This document shows, in pieces, positions 55,705-63,144 of a stretch of DNA of 64,000 bases. Position 1 is the stretch's first letter; each line of letters starts with the position of its first letter. The notes under the pieces are model-generated. The model did not search any database. It was given only the letters and a program-made list of their open reading frames with translations, and had not been told where the DNA came from. The stretch comes from Streptomyces pluripotens (GTDB lineage Bacteria; Actinomycetota; Actinomycetes; Streptomycetales; Streptomycetaceae): assembly GCF_000802245.2 (NCBI RefSeq), contig NZ_CP021080.1, positions 5,952,001-6,016,000 of the forward strand. Reading direction: 5' to 3'. The position numbers were made by a program, and so were the translations under genes.

Positions 55705-56568
55705 ATGCGACGCCTGTTCCCTGTGACCGATGAAACAGCAGCCCGGGCTCCCGACGGGGGCGCGGAGACCTCCGGCCGGGGCACGGAGAGGGGGGAAGGG
55801 GTTGCCGGGCCCGCTGGTGCTGCCGCAGCGCTCGTTGACCGTGAGTGGAGCCTCACCGAGTTGGCCACCGCCTACGCCTATCCGGAGCCCGCACCGGGTG
55901 CCCCGCGTTCGTGGCTGCGGGCCAACATGGTCTCCACGCTCGACGGCGCCGCACAGCACGAGGGGCGTTCGCAGCCCATCTCCAGCGCCGCCGACATGCG
56001 GATCTTCGGCACGCTGCGGGCGCTCGCGGACGTCGTCCTGGTCGGTGCTGAAACGGTACGCCAAGAGGGCTACCGGCCGGCTCGCGCACGTGCGGAGTTC
56101 GCGGGGGCACGCAGGGCCGCAGGGCAGGGTCCTGCCGCGGCGATCGCCGTCGTCTCCGCGAGTCTGGAGCTGGATTTCTCGCTCCCGCTGTTCACCTCGC
56201 CCCTGGTGCCCACGCTCGTCCTGACGGGGGCTGCGGTCGCCCCCGACCGGGTGGCCGCCGCCGAGCAGGCGGGTGCCAAGGTCGTGACCGCCGGAGCCGG
56301 CGCGGGGGTCGACCCTGCGCGAGCCGTGCAGGCGCTCGTCGACCTCGGCCACACCCGGCTGCTCACCGAGGGCGGCCCCCGACTGCTCGGTCAGCTGATC
56401 GCCGCGGACGTGTTGGACGAGCTGTGCCTGACGGTCTCGCCGATGCTCACCGCGGGCGATGCCCAGCGGATTGCCGGGGGGCCGTCGGTTGCCGTGCCGC
56501 GCCGGTTCGCGCTGGCATCCCTTCTCGAAGAGGACGGATTTCTGTTCGGTCGTTACCGTCGCTCCTGA
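55705..56568 (+). CDS. RibD C-terminal-type (pyrimidine / dihydrofolate-like) reductase
   Basis: 287 residues from ATG 55705. An N-terminal 45-residue flexible part precedes the reductase domain: RANMVSTLDGAAQHEGRSQPISSAADMRIFGTLRALADVVLVGAETVRQEGY is the NADPH/substrate motif. AIAVVSASLELDFSLPLF, TRLLTEGGPRLLGQLIAADVLDELCLTVSPML and a last strand follow. It resembles the reductase half of RibD and related enzymes that reduce ribosylaminopyrimidines, but has no deaminase domain. The physiological substrate is uncertain. It shares a 37-bp divergent promoter with zapE. Confidence 0.88.
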   Translation: MRRLFPVTDETAARAPDGGAETSGRGTERGEGVAGPAGAAAALVDREWSLTELATAYAYPEPAPGAPRSWLRANMVSTLDGAAQHEGRSQPISSAADMRIFGTLRALADVVLVGAETVRQEGYRPARARAEFAGARRAAGQGPAAAIAVVSASLELDFSLPLFTSPLVPTLVLTGAAVAPDRVAAAEQAGAKVVTAGAGAGVDPARAVQALVDLGHTRLLTEGGPRLLGQLIAADVLDELCLTVSPMLTAGDAQRIAGGPSVAVPRRFALASLLEEDGFLFGRYRRS

Positions 56569-56723
56569 AAACAGCGGAATCTACCGTTCCGTTTATCTTC
56601 CGGTGGGCAGACTTAGTCCGGCACAACCCGTGCGATCACGGGGCAGGATGGTTTCCGCAGGGGCCTCGCCGGGCCCCGTAGGACAGAGGGCCCAGCAGGC
56701 CCTCGCAGGAGAAGAGGCGCCTG

Positions 56724-57197
56724 GTGTTCACAAGCGTTCTGATGATCGAGAAGGCCCTGACGTCCGCCGACGTGGAGTTCGTCACTACCTTGCACGGAGA
56801 CGAGCAGGTGTCCTTCCACGTGCTGCTGCAGCCGCGCGGCGACCAGGCGGACCGGCTGCTACGGGCCCTCGACGACATCGCGCTCGGGGAGCTCGACGAG
56901 GCCGTCCGTGAGGGCGAGACCCCGGAGGGTGAGGAGGCCAAGAGCGTCGGACAACGGGCTCTGGAGGTCTCCGTGCAGGCCCTCCGGTCTGCCGGGAGCC
57001 CGGCGGAGGGGCGGTTGGTCGAGGAACATCCGCTGGACGCGTTGAAGGCGCTGGTGGCAGAGGTGGGCGCCGATGAGGTGATCGTGCTGACCGATCCGCA
57101 CTACGTGGAGGAGTTCTTCCACCGTGATTGGGCTTCGCGAGCCCGCCACAAGGTGGGCGTGCCCGTGCTCAAGCTGTTCTCGCACAGCAAGACATGA
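56724..57197 (+). CDS. Conserved actinobacterial protein of unknown function (USP-like fold suspected)
   Basis: 157 residues from GTG, with CAGGAGAAGAGG upstream. The N-terminus MIEKALTSADVEFVTTLHGDEQVSFHVLLQPRG and the C-terminal VGADEVIVLTDPHYVEEFFHRDWASRARHKVGVPVLKLFSHSK alternate strands and helices, as in universal-stress-protein-like folds (a helix ending ARHKVGVPVLKLF). I recall that some database entries call it indole-3-glycerol phosphate synthase; the sequence lacks that enzyme's barrel and I reject the name. It follows the reductase gene after 155 bp. Confidence 0.75.
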   Translation: MFTSVLMIEKALTSADVEFVTTLHGDEQVSFHVLLQPRGDQADRLLRALDDIALGELDEAVREGETPEGEEAKSVGQRALEVSVQALRSAGSPAEGRLVEEHPLDALKALVAEVGADEVIVLTDPHYVEEFFHRDWASRARHKVGVPVLKLFSHSKT

Positions 57198-57223
57198 GGC
57201 ACGGGGCACAGGACGCTCCTCCG

Positions 57224-57251
57224 GGCTGACCCTTCCCGGGAAGGTCGTGCC
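57224..57251. repeat. Copy 1 of a motif flanking the CMD-like gene
   Basis: Begins GGCTGACCCTTCCCGGG and ends CGTGCC, with an inner perfect palindrome CCTTCCCGGGAAGG (57231-57244). A related copy lies at 57764-57792. Confidence 0.6.
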
Positions 57252-57338
57252 GTCCTCTCCCCCTCGGGCAGCGCTTCTTCGCGGTGAACCCGACGCCCGG
57301 GCGCGAGGTCGACGCCCGGGCTCGGGATCCGCTCGTGT

Positions 57339-57695
57339 TCAGGACCCGCCGCGGCTCTTGGCCTCGGCTTCGGCGATGCCTTCGGCCTCGGTCTCGGCCA
57401 GCGCGATGGCCACACCGAATGCCTGGGTGATGTGGCTCGCGGCCGACATGACGCGTGCCGTGCCGACGACGGGGGCGATCGCGACGAGGACGTCCTGGAG
57501 CTGTTCCACGGTCAGCTCGGCCTTGATCGCGGGATCGACGTGTGCGAGGTAGGAGATCGCCGGGGCATCCATGGCGGCGAGTGCGGCGATGCGGGTCAGT
57601 AGCAGCGTGCGGTCGTCCAGGCCGCAGCGTTCGATCGAGTCGATCGTCATGGCGGCGAGGGTGTCGAGGACGGGAGCGTCCGATGTGGTGGCCAT
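57339..57695 (-). CDS. Carboxymuconolactone-decarboxylase-like (AhpD fold) protein without redox cysteines
   Basis: 118 residues from ATG 57695. The helical core MTIDSIERCGLDDRTLLLTRIAALAAMDAPAISYLAHVDPA...LTVEQLQDVLVAIAPVVGTARVMSAASHI follows the CMD/AhpD pattern. The CxxC-His of AhpD-type peroxidase partners is absent, so a redox role is unlikely. Some CMD proteins without the cysteines are decarboxylases or of unknown activity. The Glu/Ala-rich C-terminus (AETEAEGIAEAEAKS) is probably disordered. It is divergent from the nonapeptide-repeat gene. Confidence 0.75.
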   Translation of the reverse strand: MATTSDAPVLDTLAAMTIDSIERCGLDDRTLLLTRIAALAAMDAPAISYLAHVDPAIKAELTVEQLQDVLVAIAPVVGTARVMSAASHITQAFGVAIALAETEAEGIAEAEAKSRGGS

Positions 57696-57763
57696 GTCCG
57701 GTCGCCTTCCTGGCGTGTGCCGACTGTTTGCCCCGCCACCGTAGGAGCCCATCGGGTGTCGCT

Positions 57764-57792
57764 GGCTCACCCTTCCCGGGTGAGGGCGTGCC
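57764..57792. repeat. Copy 2 of a motif flanking the CMD-like gene
   Basis: Begins GGCTCACCCTTCCCGGG and ends CGTGCC, with inverted arms CTCACCC/GGGTGAG (57766-57784). It lies between the divergent starts of the CMD-like and repeat-protein genes. Confidence 0.6.
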
Positions 57793-57818
57793 GCGGGCCC
57801 GGGTGCTGTGATGGCTGC

Positions 57819-58862
57819 GTGAGCGGAACCGCGGAGCAACCGCACGCCTCGGCGCCGACCGCTGGAACCGGTGCGGATGTCCTGGAACGGCCCGTTTCCA
57901 CGGGTGTCACGCGATTGGTCGTGGGCTTGGTCGACCTGGTCGCGCAGACCGTCTCGGCGGCACGCCCCCACTCTCCGCGTGCGCCGGGCCGGCTCACGCC
58001 CCTGCAGGATGCTGCCCTCGGGTTCGCGCTGGCGGCCCAGCGGCGGTCGCTGTCCGCGGTCGTGGGGACGGCCGACCGGGCCGGGCGGTGGGCGCGGGCC
58101 GCAACCCGGCTGTTCGTGCCACCTGCCGTGCTGGGCGCCGTCGACCGAAGGATCCGTGACTGGGGTGCGTGGGGAGCGATGGAACGTGCGCGGGCCCGGG
58201 AGGAGGCCGGACTGCTCGCGCGGACGCTGGTCGGGGCCGTGACGGCGGCTGTCCTGGACGAGGTCGACCTGGATGCCGTGGCCGACCGCCTGGACGTCGA
58301 CCGTGTGGCCCAGCGTGCCGATCTGGATGCCCTGTTGACCCGCGTGGACCTCGACTCGGTCCTCGCCCGCGTCGACCTGGACGCCGTCCTCGCCCGCGTG
58401 GACGTCGATGCCCTCCTGGCCCGGATCGATCTGGACGCCGTCGTGGGGCGCGTTGACCTGGATGCCGTCGCCGGCCGTGTCGATCTGGACGCGGTGGCGG
58501 ACCGGCTGGACATGGACCGGGTCGTCGGCCGGGTCGACCTGGATGCGGTACTGGACCGCGTGGACCTGGTCACCCACGTCGAACAGGTCCTGGAAGCGTT
58601 GGACGTCGGGCGGATCGTCAGAGACACCGGCGGCAGCATCACGGCGGAGACGCTGGACGCCGTCCGTGACCAGAACGCCCGCGCCGACCGGTTCGTGGAC
58701 CGGATCACCGACCGGCTGTTGCGTCGCGGTGGGGCGAACGGGGATGCCGCGCCGCGGCGGCCCGCGCCGGACGAACGCCCTGGACCCGGGGCCGCCGCGG
58801 AGCAGCCGACGACCGGCGGGGGTGGGTCCGGGGAACCGGGCGAGGGGGCGGACCCGCCGTGA
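57819..58862 (+). CDS. Nonapeptide-repeat protein of unknown function
   Basis: 347 residues from GTG 57819. Residues 1-145 are mainly helical (VSTGVTRLVVGLVDLVAQTVSA; LAAQRRSLSAVVGTADRAGRWARAATRLFVP). Residues about 149-256 are twelve consecutive 9-residue units with consensus VDLDAVLAR, the last degenerate. A helix (IVRDTGGSITAETLDAVRDQNARADRFVDRITDRLLRR) and a Gly/Pro-rich tail follow. No signal peptide is seen. The stop overlaps the GTG of the RDD gene by four bases, so the two are co-expressed and may form a membrane-associated complex. The acidic, regular repeat could form a solenoid or bind cations; this is inference. Confidence 0.8.
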   Translation: MSGTAEQPHASAPTAGTGADVLERPVSTGVTRLVVGLVDLVAQTVSAARPHSPRAPGRLTPLQDAALGFALAAQRRSLSAVVGTADRAGRWARAATRLFVPPAVLGAVDRRIRDWGAWGAMERARAREEAGLLARTLVGAVTAAVLDEVDLDAVADRLDVDRVAQRADLDALLTRVDLDSVLARVDLDAVLARVDVDALLARIDLDAVVGRVDLDAVAGRVDLDAVADRLDMDRVVGRVDLDAVLDRVDLVTHVEQVLEALDVGRIVRDTGGSITAETLDAVRDQNARADRFVDRITDRLLRRGGANGDAAPRRPAPDERPGPGAAAEQPTTGGGGSGEPGEGADPP

Positions 58863-59353
58863 CCTCGGTGGCCCGTCCGCGCGGCACGGTCGCCGTCCAG
58901 GGTCTGCCGGCCGGGCTCGTCACCCGTGTGGCGGCGGCAGTGATCGACCTTCTCGTCGTGCTCGGGACGGTCGCGGTGATCGACCTCGGCTACGCGGTAC
59001 TGCGGCATCTCCTGCTCGGGCCGCCGTTCACCCTGCCCGATCTGGGTCCGTGGGGCGCCGCGGGGTACGGTTCGGCCCTCGCGGCCGTCTATCTCGCGGG
59101 CAGTTGGCGCACGGTCGGGCGCACGGTCGGCGACCACGTGATGGGCCTGCGGGTGACGAACCGGTCGGGGGGCCGCCTGCCCTTGGCCGCCGCGGTGCTG
59201 CGGGCCGTCCTCTACCTCGTCTTCCCCTTGGGCCTGCTGTGGATTCCCGTCAGCCGCCGCCGGGCGTCGGTCCAGGACCTCGTGGTGGGCAGTGCCGTGG
59301 TGCACGACTGGTACGGCCACTCCCGGACCGGCGTCCATCGTCCGCACGGCTGA
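58859..59353 (+). CDS. RDD-family membrane protein
   Basis: 164 residues; the GTG overlaps the upstream stop (GTGA). Typical RDD layout: GLVTRVAAAVIDLLVVLGTVAVIDLGY (Arg and Asp in the first helix), a second helix (GAAGYGSALAAVYLAGSW), the conserved turn GRTVGDHVMGLRVTN and a third helix (AVLRAVLYLVFPLGLLWI), then RASVQDLVVGSAVVHDW. RDD proteins are small membrane proteins of mostly unknown role, some linked to cation exchange. It is translationally coupled to the nonapeptide-repeat gene. Confidence 0.88.
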   Translation: MTSVARPRGTVAVQGLPAGLVTRVAAAVIDLLVVLGTVAVIDLGYAVLRHLLLGPPFTLPDLGPWGAAGYGSALAAVYLAGSWRTVGRTVGDHVMGLRVTNRSGGRLPLAAAVLRAVLYLVFPLGLLWIPVSRRRASVQDLVVGSAVVHDWYGHSRTGVHRPHG

Positions 59354-59671
59354 GCCGCCGTTCCACCGCCCCTGGGTGACACGGCCTCTGCGCCCCGACT
59401 GCTGCCTCTTGGTCGTGCTGCCCCGCCGCTCCTTGGCCCGCAGCCTTCGCCGCGCTGCTTCCGTCATCCCGCGCCGCACTGCCGACGGGCGTCCAGCCCG
59501 TTCAACAGCCCCGGGTCCGACGGCCCCAGACGCGCTGTACGCGGACACCGGCCGGACTCCTGACAGCCTCGTGGCGGGCGGCCGTGGCATCGCCCGCCCC
59601 TTGCGATGGACCCGGCGTTCGAGCGCATAGGCTAGGCGTGCTTCAGCCCGCACCGTACCTGGGAGAAACGC
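59354..59671. other. Gene-free interval upstream of murC
   Basis: 318 bp. Open frames on the minus strand continue through the two upstream genes and are shadows. GGGAG at 59661-59665 is the murC ribosome binding site. No other feature is evident. Confidence 0.45.
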
Positions 59672-61066
59672 ATGACGCCCGGCCTGCCTGCCGCCATGGA
59701 CCGACCGCACTTCATCGGCATCGGCGGCGCCGGGATGTCGGGGATCGCCAAGATCCTCGCGCAGCGCGGGGCGAAGGTGGTCGGCAGCGATGCCAAGGAC
59801 TCTGCGACCGCCGAGGCGCTACGGGCGCTGGGCGTGACCGTGCACATCGGGCACGCGGCCGGGCACCTCGCGGACGACGCGAGCTGCGTCGTCGTGTCGT
59901 CGGCGATCCGTGAGGACAACCCGGAGCTGGTGCGTGCCGCCGAGCTGGGGATTCCGGTGGTGCACCGGTCGGACGCGCTGGCGGCGCTCATGGACGGGCT
60001 GCGGCCGATCGCCGTGGCCGGCACCCACGGCAAGACCACCACCACCTCCATGCTCGCCGTCTCCCTCACCGAGCTCGGACGGGAGCCGTCGTACGCGATC
60101 GGCGGCGATCTGGACGCGCCCGGCTCCAACGCCCTGCACGGCGCGGGGGACGTCTTCGTCGCCGAGGCGGACGAATCGGACCGCAGCTTCCACACATACG
60201 CTCCCGAGGTCGCCATCGTCCTCAACGTCGAGCTGGACCACCACGCCAACTACGCCTCCATGGACGAGATCTACGAGTCCTTCGAGACCTTCGCAGGGAA
60301 GATCGTCCCCGGCGGCACGCTGGTGATCTCCGCCGACCACGCGGGGGCGCGGGAGCTGACCCGGCGGCTGGCCGGGTCCGTGCGGACCGTGACCTACGGT
60401 GAGGCAGACGATGCCGACGTGCGGGTTCTGGAGATCGTCCCGCAGGGGCTGAAGAGCCGGGTCACCGTGTTGCTCGACGGGCGGGAACTCACCTTCACGG
60501 TGTCCGTGCCCGGGCGGCACTACGCCCTCAACGCCGTCGCCGCGCTCACCGCTGGTGCCGCCCTCGGGATTCCGGCCGACGGGCTGGCGCCCGCGCTCGC
60601 CGCCTACACCGGCGTCAAGCGGCGCCTGCAGCTCAAGGGCGAAGCAGCCGGTGTACAGGTGATCGACTCCTACGCCCACCACCCGACTGAGATGACCGCG
60701 GACCTGGAGGCGATGCGCGCCGCCGCCGGTGACTCCCGCATCCTCGTCGTCTTCCAGCCGCACCTCTTCTCCCGCACCCAGCAGTTGGGCAAGGAGATGG
60801 GCCGGTCGCTGGCTCTGGCGGACGCCTCTGCCGTGCTCGACGTCTACCCCGCCCGCGAGGACCCGATCCCGGGCGTGACGAGCGACCTGATCATCGAGGC
60901 CGCGCGTGCGGCCGGCGCCGATGTCACCGCCGTGCACGACAAGGCGCAGATCCCCGTGGTGATCGCGGGAATGGCGCAGCCCGGGGACCTCGTTCTCACT
61001 ATGGGCGCGGGCGACGTGACCGACCTGGGCCCGCGGATCCTGGACCGCCTGTCGCAGCAGCAGTGA
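59672..61066 (+). CDS. murC: UDP-N-acetylmuramate-L-alanine ligase
   Basis: 464 residues, usual length. It adds L-Ala to UDP-MurNAc with ATP, the first peptide step of peptidoglycan precursor synthesis. The N-terminal Rossmann domain is HFIGIGGAGMSGIAKILAQRG. The Mur-ligase ATP site is AVAGTHGKTTTTSML, followed by AEADESDRSFHTYAP, NVELDHHANYASMDE, VKRRLQLKGEAAGVQVIDSYAHHPTE and the C-terminal VVFQPHLFSRTQQLGKEM. GGGAG is seven bases before the ATG. It is outside the dcw cluster, as I recall for Streptomyces. Confidence 0.97.
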   Translation: MTPGLPAAMDRPHFIGIGGAGMSGIAKILAQRGAKVVGSDAKDSATAEALRALGVTVHIGHAAGHLADDASCVVVSSAIREDNPELVRAAELGIPVVHRSDALAALMDGLRPIAVAGTHGKTTTTSMLAVSLTELGREPSYAIGGDLDAPGSNALHGAGDVFVAEADESDRSFHTYAPEVAIVLNVELDHHANYASMDEIYESFETFAGKIVPGGTLVISADHAGARELTRRLAGSVRTVTYGEADDADVRVLEIVPQGLKSRVTVLLDGRELTFTVSVPGRHYALNAVAALTAGAALGIPADGLAPALAAYTGVKRRLQLKGEAAGVQVIDSYAHHPTEMTADLEAMRAAAGDSRILVVFQPHLFSRTQQLGKEMGRSLALADASAVLDVYPAREDPIPGVTSDLIIEAARAAGADVTAVHDKAQIPVVIAGMAQPGDLVLTMGAGDVTDLGPRILDRLSQQQ

Positions 61067-61123
61067 GCAGCCGTGACAGCAGCAAGCAGCAGGCAGCAGG
61101 CAGCAGCGAAGGGGCTGAGGTTC

Positions 61124-61531
61124 ATGTCGTACGAGGTCGAGAAGCCGGACGAGCAGTGGCGCGCGGAGCTGACTCCGGCCGAGTACGCCGTGCTGCGTCA
61201 GGCCGCCACCGAGCCGGCCTTCACCGGCGAGTACACGGACACCAAGACCGAGGGGGTGTACTCGTGCCGTGCCTGCGGTGCCGACCTGTTCACCTCCGAA
61301 ACCAAGTTCGCCTCGCACTGCGGCTGGCCGTCCTTCTACGATCCCAAGGGCACCGACGCGGTGGAACTGGTTGAGGACCGTTCCCACGGCATGGTCCGGA
61401 CCGAGGTGCGGTGTGCCCGTTGCGGTTCCCACCTCGGGCACGTGTTCGAGGGTGAGGGGTATCCGACCCCGACCAACCAGCGGTACTGCATCAACTCCGT
61501 CTCCCTGCGGCTGGCCCCCGCCGAGGACTGA
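61124..61531 (+). CDS. msrB: Peptide-methionine (R)-S-oxide reductase
   Basis: 135 residues from ATG 61124 with GGCTGAGG upstream; an upstream in-frame start would add a Ser/Gln/Ala run encoded by a GCA-rich repeat and is less likely. Zinc is held by Cys48/Cys51 (CRACG) and Cys97/Cys100 (CARCG). The catalytic Cys122 is in NQRYCINSVSL. The family motif FASHCGWPSFYDP supplies a further Cys that may be the resolving one. It repairs methionine-R-sulfoxide in proteins with thioredoxin-type reductants. It is 57 bp downstream of murC and may be co-transcribed. Confidence 0.95.
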   Translation: MSYEVEKPDEQWRAELTPAEYAVLRQAATEPAFTGEYTDTKTEGVYSCRACGADLFTSETKFASHCGWPSFYDPKGTDAVELVEDRSHGMVRTEVRCARCGSHLGHVFEGEGYPTPTNQRYCINSVSLRLAPAED

Positions 61532-61638
61532 CCGCGAGCGCCCCGAACCGAGCGGTCCGTGCTGAAGCGTCCGTGCCGAGGTCGGCGGGGCCGAGGGGCT
61601 CCGGGACCGGTGCCCTGCACGCACCGGTTTGAGATCCT

Positions 61639-62946
61639 GTGAGGGTGTTGGGTGTGGCGCGCTGGATACAGTCCCGTCGCAGGCCCGCGCCCGGCGACGG
61701 TCACCGCCGTGAGATCGGCGCCTCCGGCGAGAACGCGCGGGCCGCAGCGCGGCTGAGCACGCTGCGCGAGGCGCTGGCCGGTGTGGGCACGACCCTCGAC
61801 GAGGCCACGACCTGCGCCGAGCTGACCCGGGCTGTTCTGCGGCTGGCAGGCGGGGCGGCCGCAGTGGTGCGTCGGACGGGGAAGGCCGTATCGGGCTACG
61901 AGGCGATCGTGGGGGACCCTGGCCTGCTGCCCGATGCCCGGTGGGCCACCGCCGTGGCCCGGGAGGCGGTCGTATCCGAGGGCGGTCCGGTGGCGCAGCC
62001 GTGGTTGAAGCACCCGGACGGCACCAGTGCCCGGACCGCACTGTGCGCGCCGCTGACCAGCGGGGAGGACACCTACGGTGTCCTGGTGTGGGCCCGGGCC
62101 GGGGGGCCGCTTGCCCGCGCGGAGGCCGAGCTGACCGCCCTGCTCGCCGAGCGTGCCGCCTCCCACATCCGGCACGCCCGCGCGTACGAGCAGGTCAGTC
62201 GTACCGCGAGCGACCTGCAACGCGCCCTGCTGGCCGAACCCGGCCGCCCGCACCCCAACCTGGATGTCGCCGTCCGCTACCTCCCGGTCGGCGGGAGTGC
62301 GCTGGTCGGCGGCGACTGGTGCGAAACCGTCCGGTTGCACTTCGGCCGCACCCTCCTGGTGGTCGGCGACGTGATGGGGCATGGCCTGGAAGCCGCCGTC
62401 GACATGAGCGCCTACCGCTCCTCTCTGCGCTACATCGCCTCCTCCGACCTGCCCCCGCACCGCGTGCTGCGCCAGATGGACGACATTGCCTCCGGGGAGG
62501 CGGACCGCAGGCCCGCTACCTGTCTGCTCGCCCGTGTCGATCCGGGCCGGGGGCAGGTCACCGTGGCCAGCGCCGGTCACCTGCCGCCGGTGCTCATCAC
62601 CAGGGGCGGCGAGGCGGCCCTGCTGCCCGTCCCCGTGGGACCGCCCCTGGGCACCGGACTCGGCGGCTACGAGACCGCCACCCACGAATTCGCGGATGCG
62701 GAGACGCTCGTGCTGTTCACCGATGGGCTCGTGGAGCACCGCGGTGAGGACATCGACCACTCCCTCGCCCGTCTGGCCGCCCTCAGCTTCACCGACTGCA
62801 ACGGGGTCGACGCGGTCCTGGACACCATCCTCGCCCGTCTGGACGCCCGGCACGCGGAAGACGACGTGGCCGTCCTCGCCGCCCGCTCGCACCTGAGGCG
62901 GGGCACCCACGCGGACTCCGCTCCGGCAGACCGCTCGCCCGGCTGA
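61639..62946 (+). CDS. GAF-domain PP2C (SpoIIE-type) protein phosphatase
   Basis: 435 residues from GTG 61639; GTG 61654, with GAGGG eight bases upstream, is an equally good start. A GAF-like sensor occupies about 40-180 (LREALAGVGTTLDEATTCAELTRAVL; CAPLTSGEDTYGVLVWAR). The SpoIIE/RsbU-type PP2C domain follows: LDVAVRYLPVGGSALVGGDWCE, LLVVGDVMGHGLEAAVDM (metal-binding Asp-Gly), GQVTVASAGHLPPVLI and ETLVLFTDGLVE. Such phosphatases usually act on anti-anti-sigma factors; Streptomyces has many. No cognate kinase or antagonist gene is adjacent. Confidence 0.93.
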   Translation: MRVLGVARWIQSRRRPAPGDGHRREIGASGENARAAARLSTLREALAGVGTTLDEATTCAELTRAVLRLAGGAAAVVRRTGKAVSGYEAIVGDPGLLPDARWATAVAREAVVSEGGPVAQPWLKHPDGTSARTALCAPLTSGEDTYGVLVWARAGGPLARAEAELTALLAERAASHIRHARAYEQVSRTASDLQRALLAEPGRPHPNLDVAVRYLPVGGSALVGGDWCETVRLHFGRTLLVVGDVMGHGLEAAVDMSAYRSSLRYIASSDLPPHRVLRQMDDIASGEADRRPATCLLARVDPGRGQVTVASAGHLPPVLITRGGEAALLPVPVGPPLGTGLGGYETATHEFADAETLVLFTDGLVEHRGEDIDHSLARLAALSFTDCNGVDAVLDTILARLDARHAEDDVAVLAARSHLRRGTHADSAPADRSPG

Positions 62947-63144
62947 GCAACCGCAACCGGTCGTACCGCGATGCCGGTTGCGCGTCACGTCGGCCGCTCG
63001 CTGCTGCGGCAGCCTTCCGCCTGCGGTCTCCCGCCGGAGTGCCGGAACCCGCGCGGTCTAAACTCTTCCCGCAACGGCCCGCGTATCGACAACCGTGGTC
63101 GGAAGTGGGCGGAGAACTGCCAAACCCGAAGGGTATTCGGCGTT

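Noticed and set aside
56724..57197. Naming this gene indole-3-glycerol phosphate synthase, as some similar entries are
   Set aside because: At 157 residues without barrel motifs it cannot be TrpC; the name appears to be a propagated error.
59354..59671. Short Arg/Lys-rich minus-strand start (about 59466) upstream of murC
   Set aside because: The frame has no stop until deep inside the repeat-protein gene, so it would be antisense to two real genes.
61051..61115. GCA/CAG-rich run between murC and msrB as a repeat array
   Set aside because: Irregular trinucleotide-like sequence of 60 bp without spacers; not a CRISPR and only weakly periodic.
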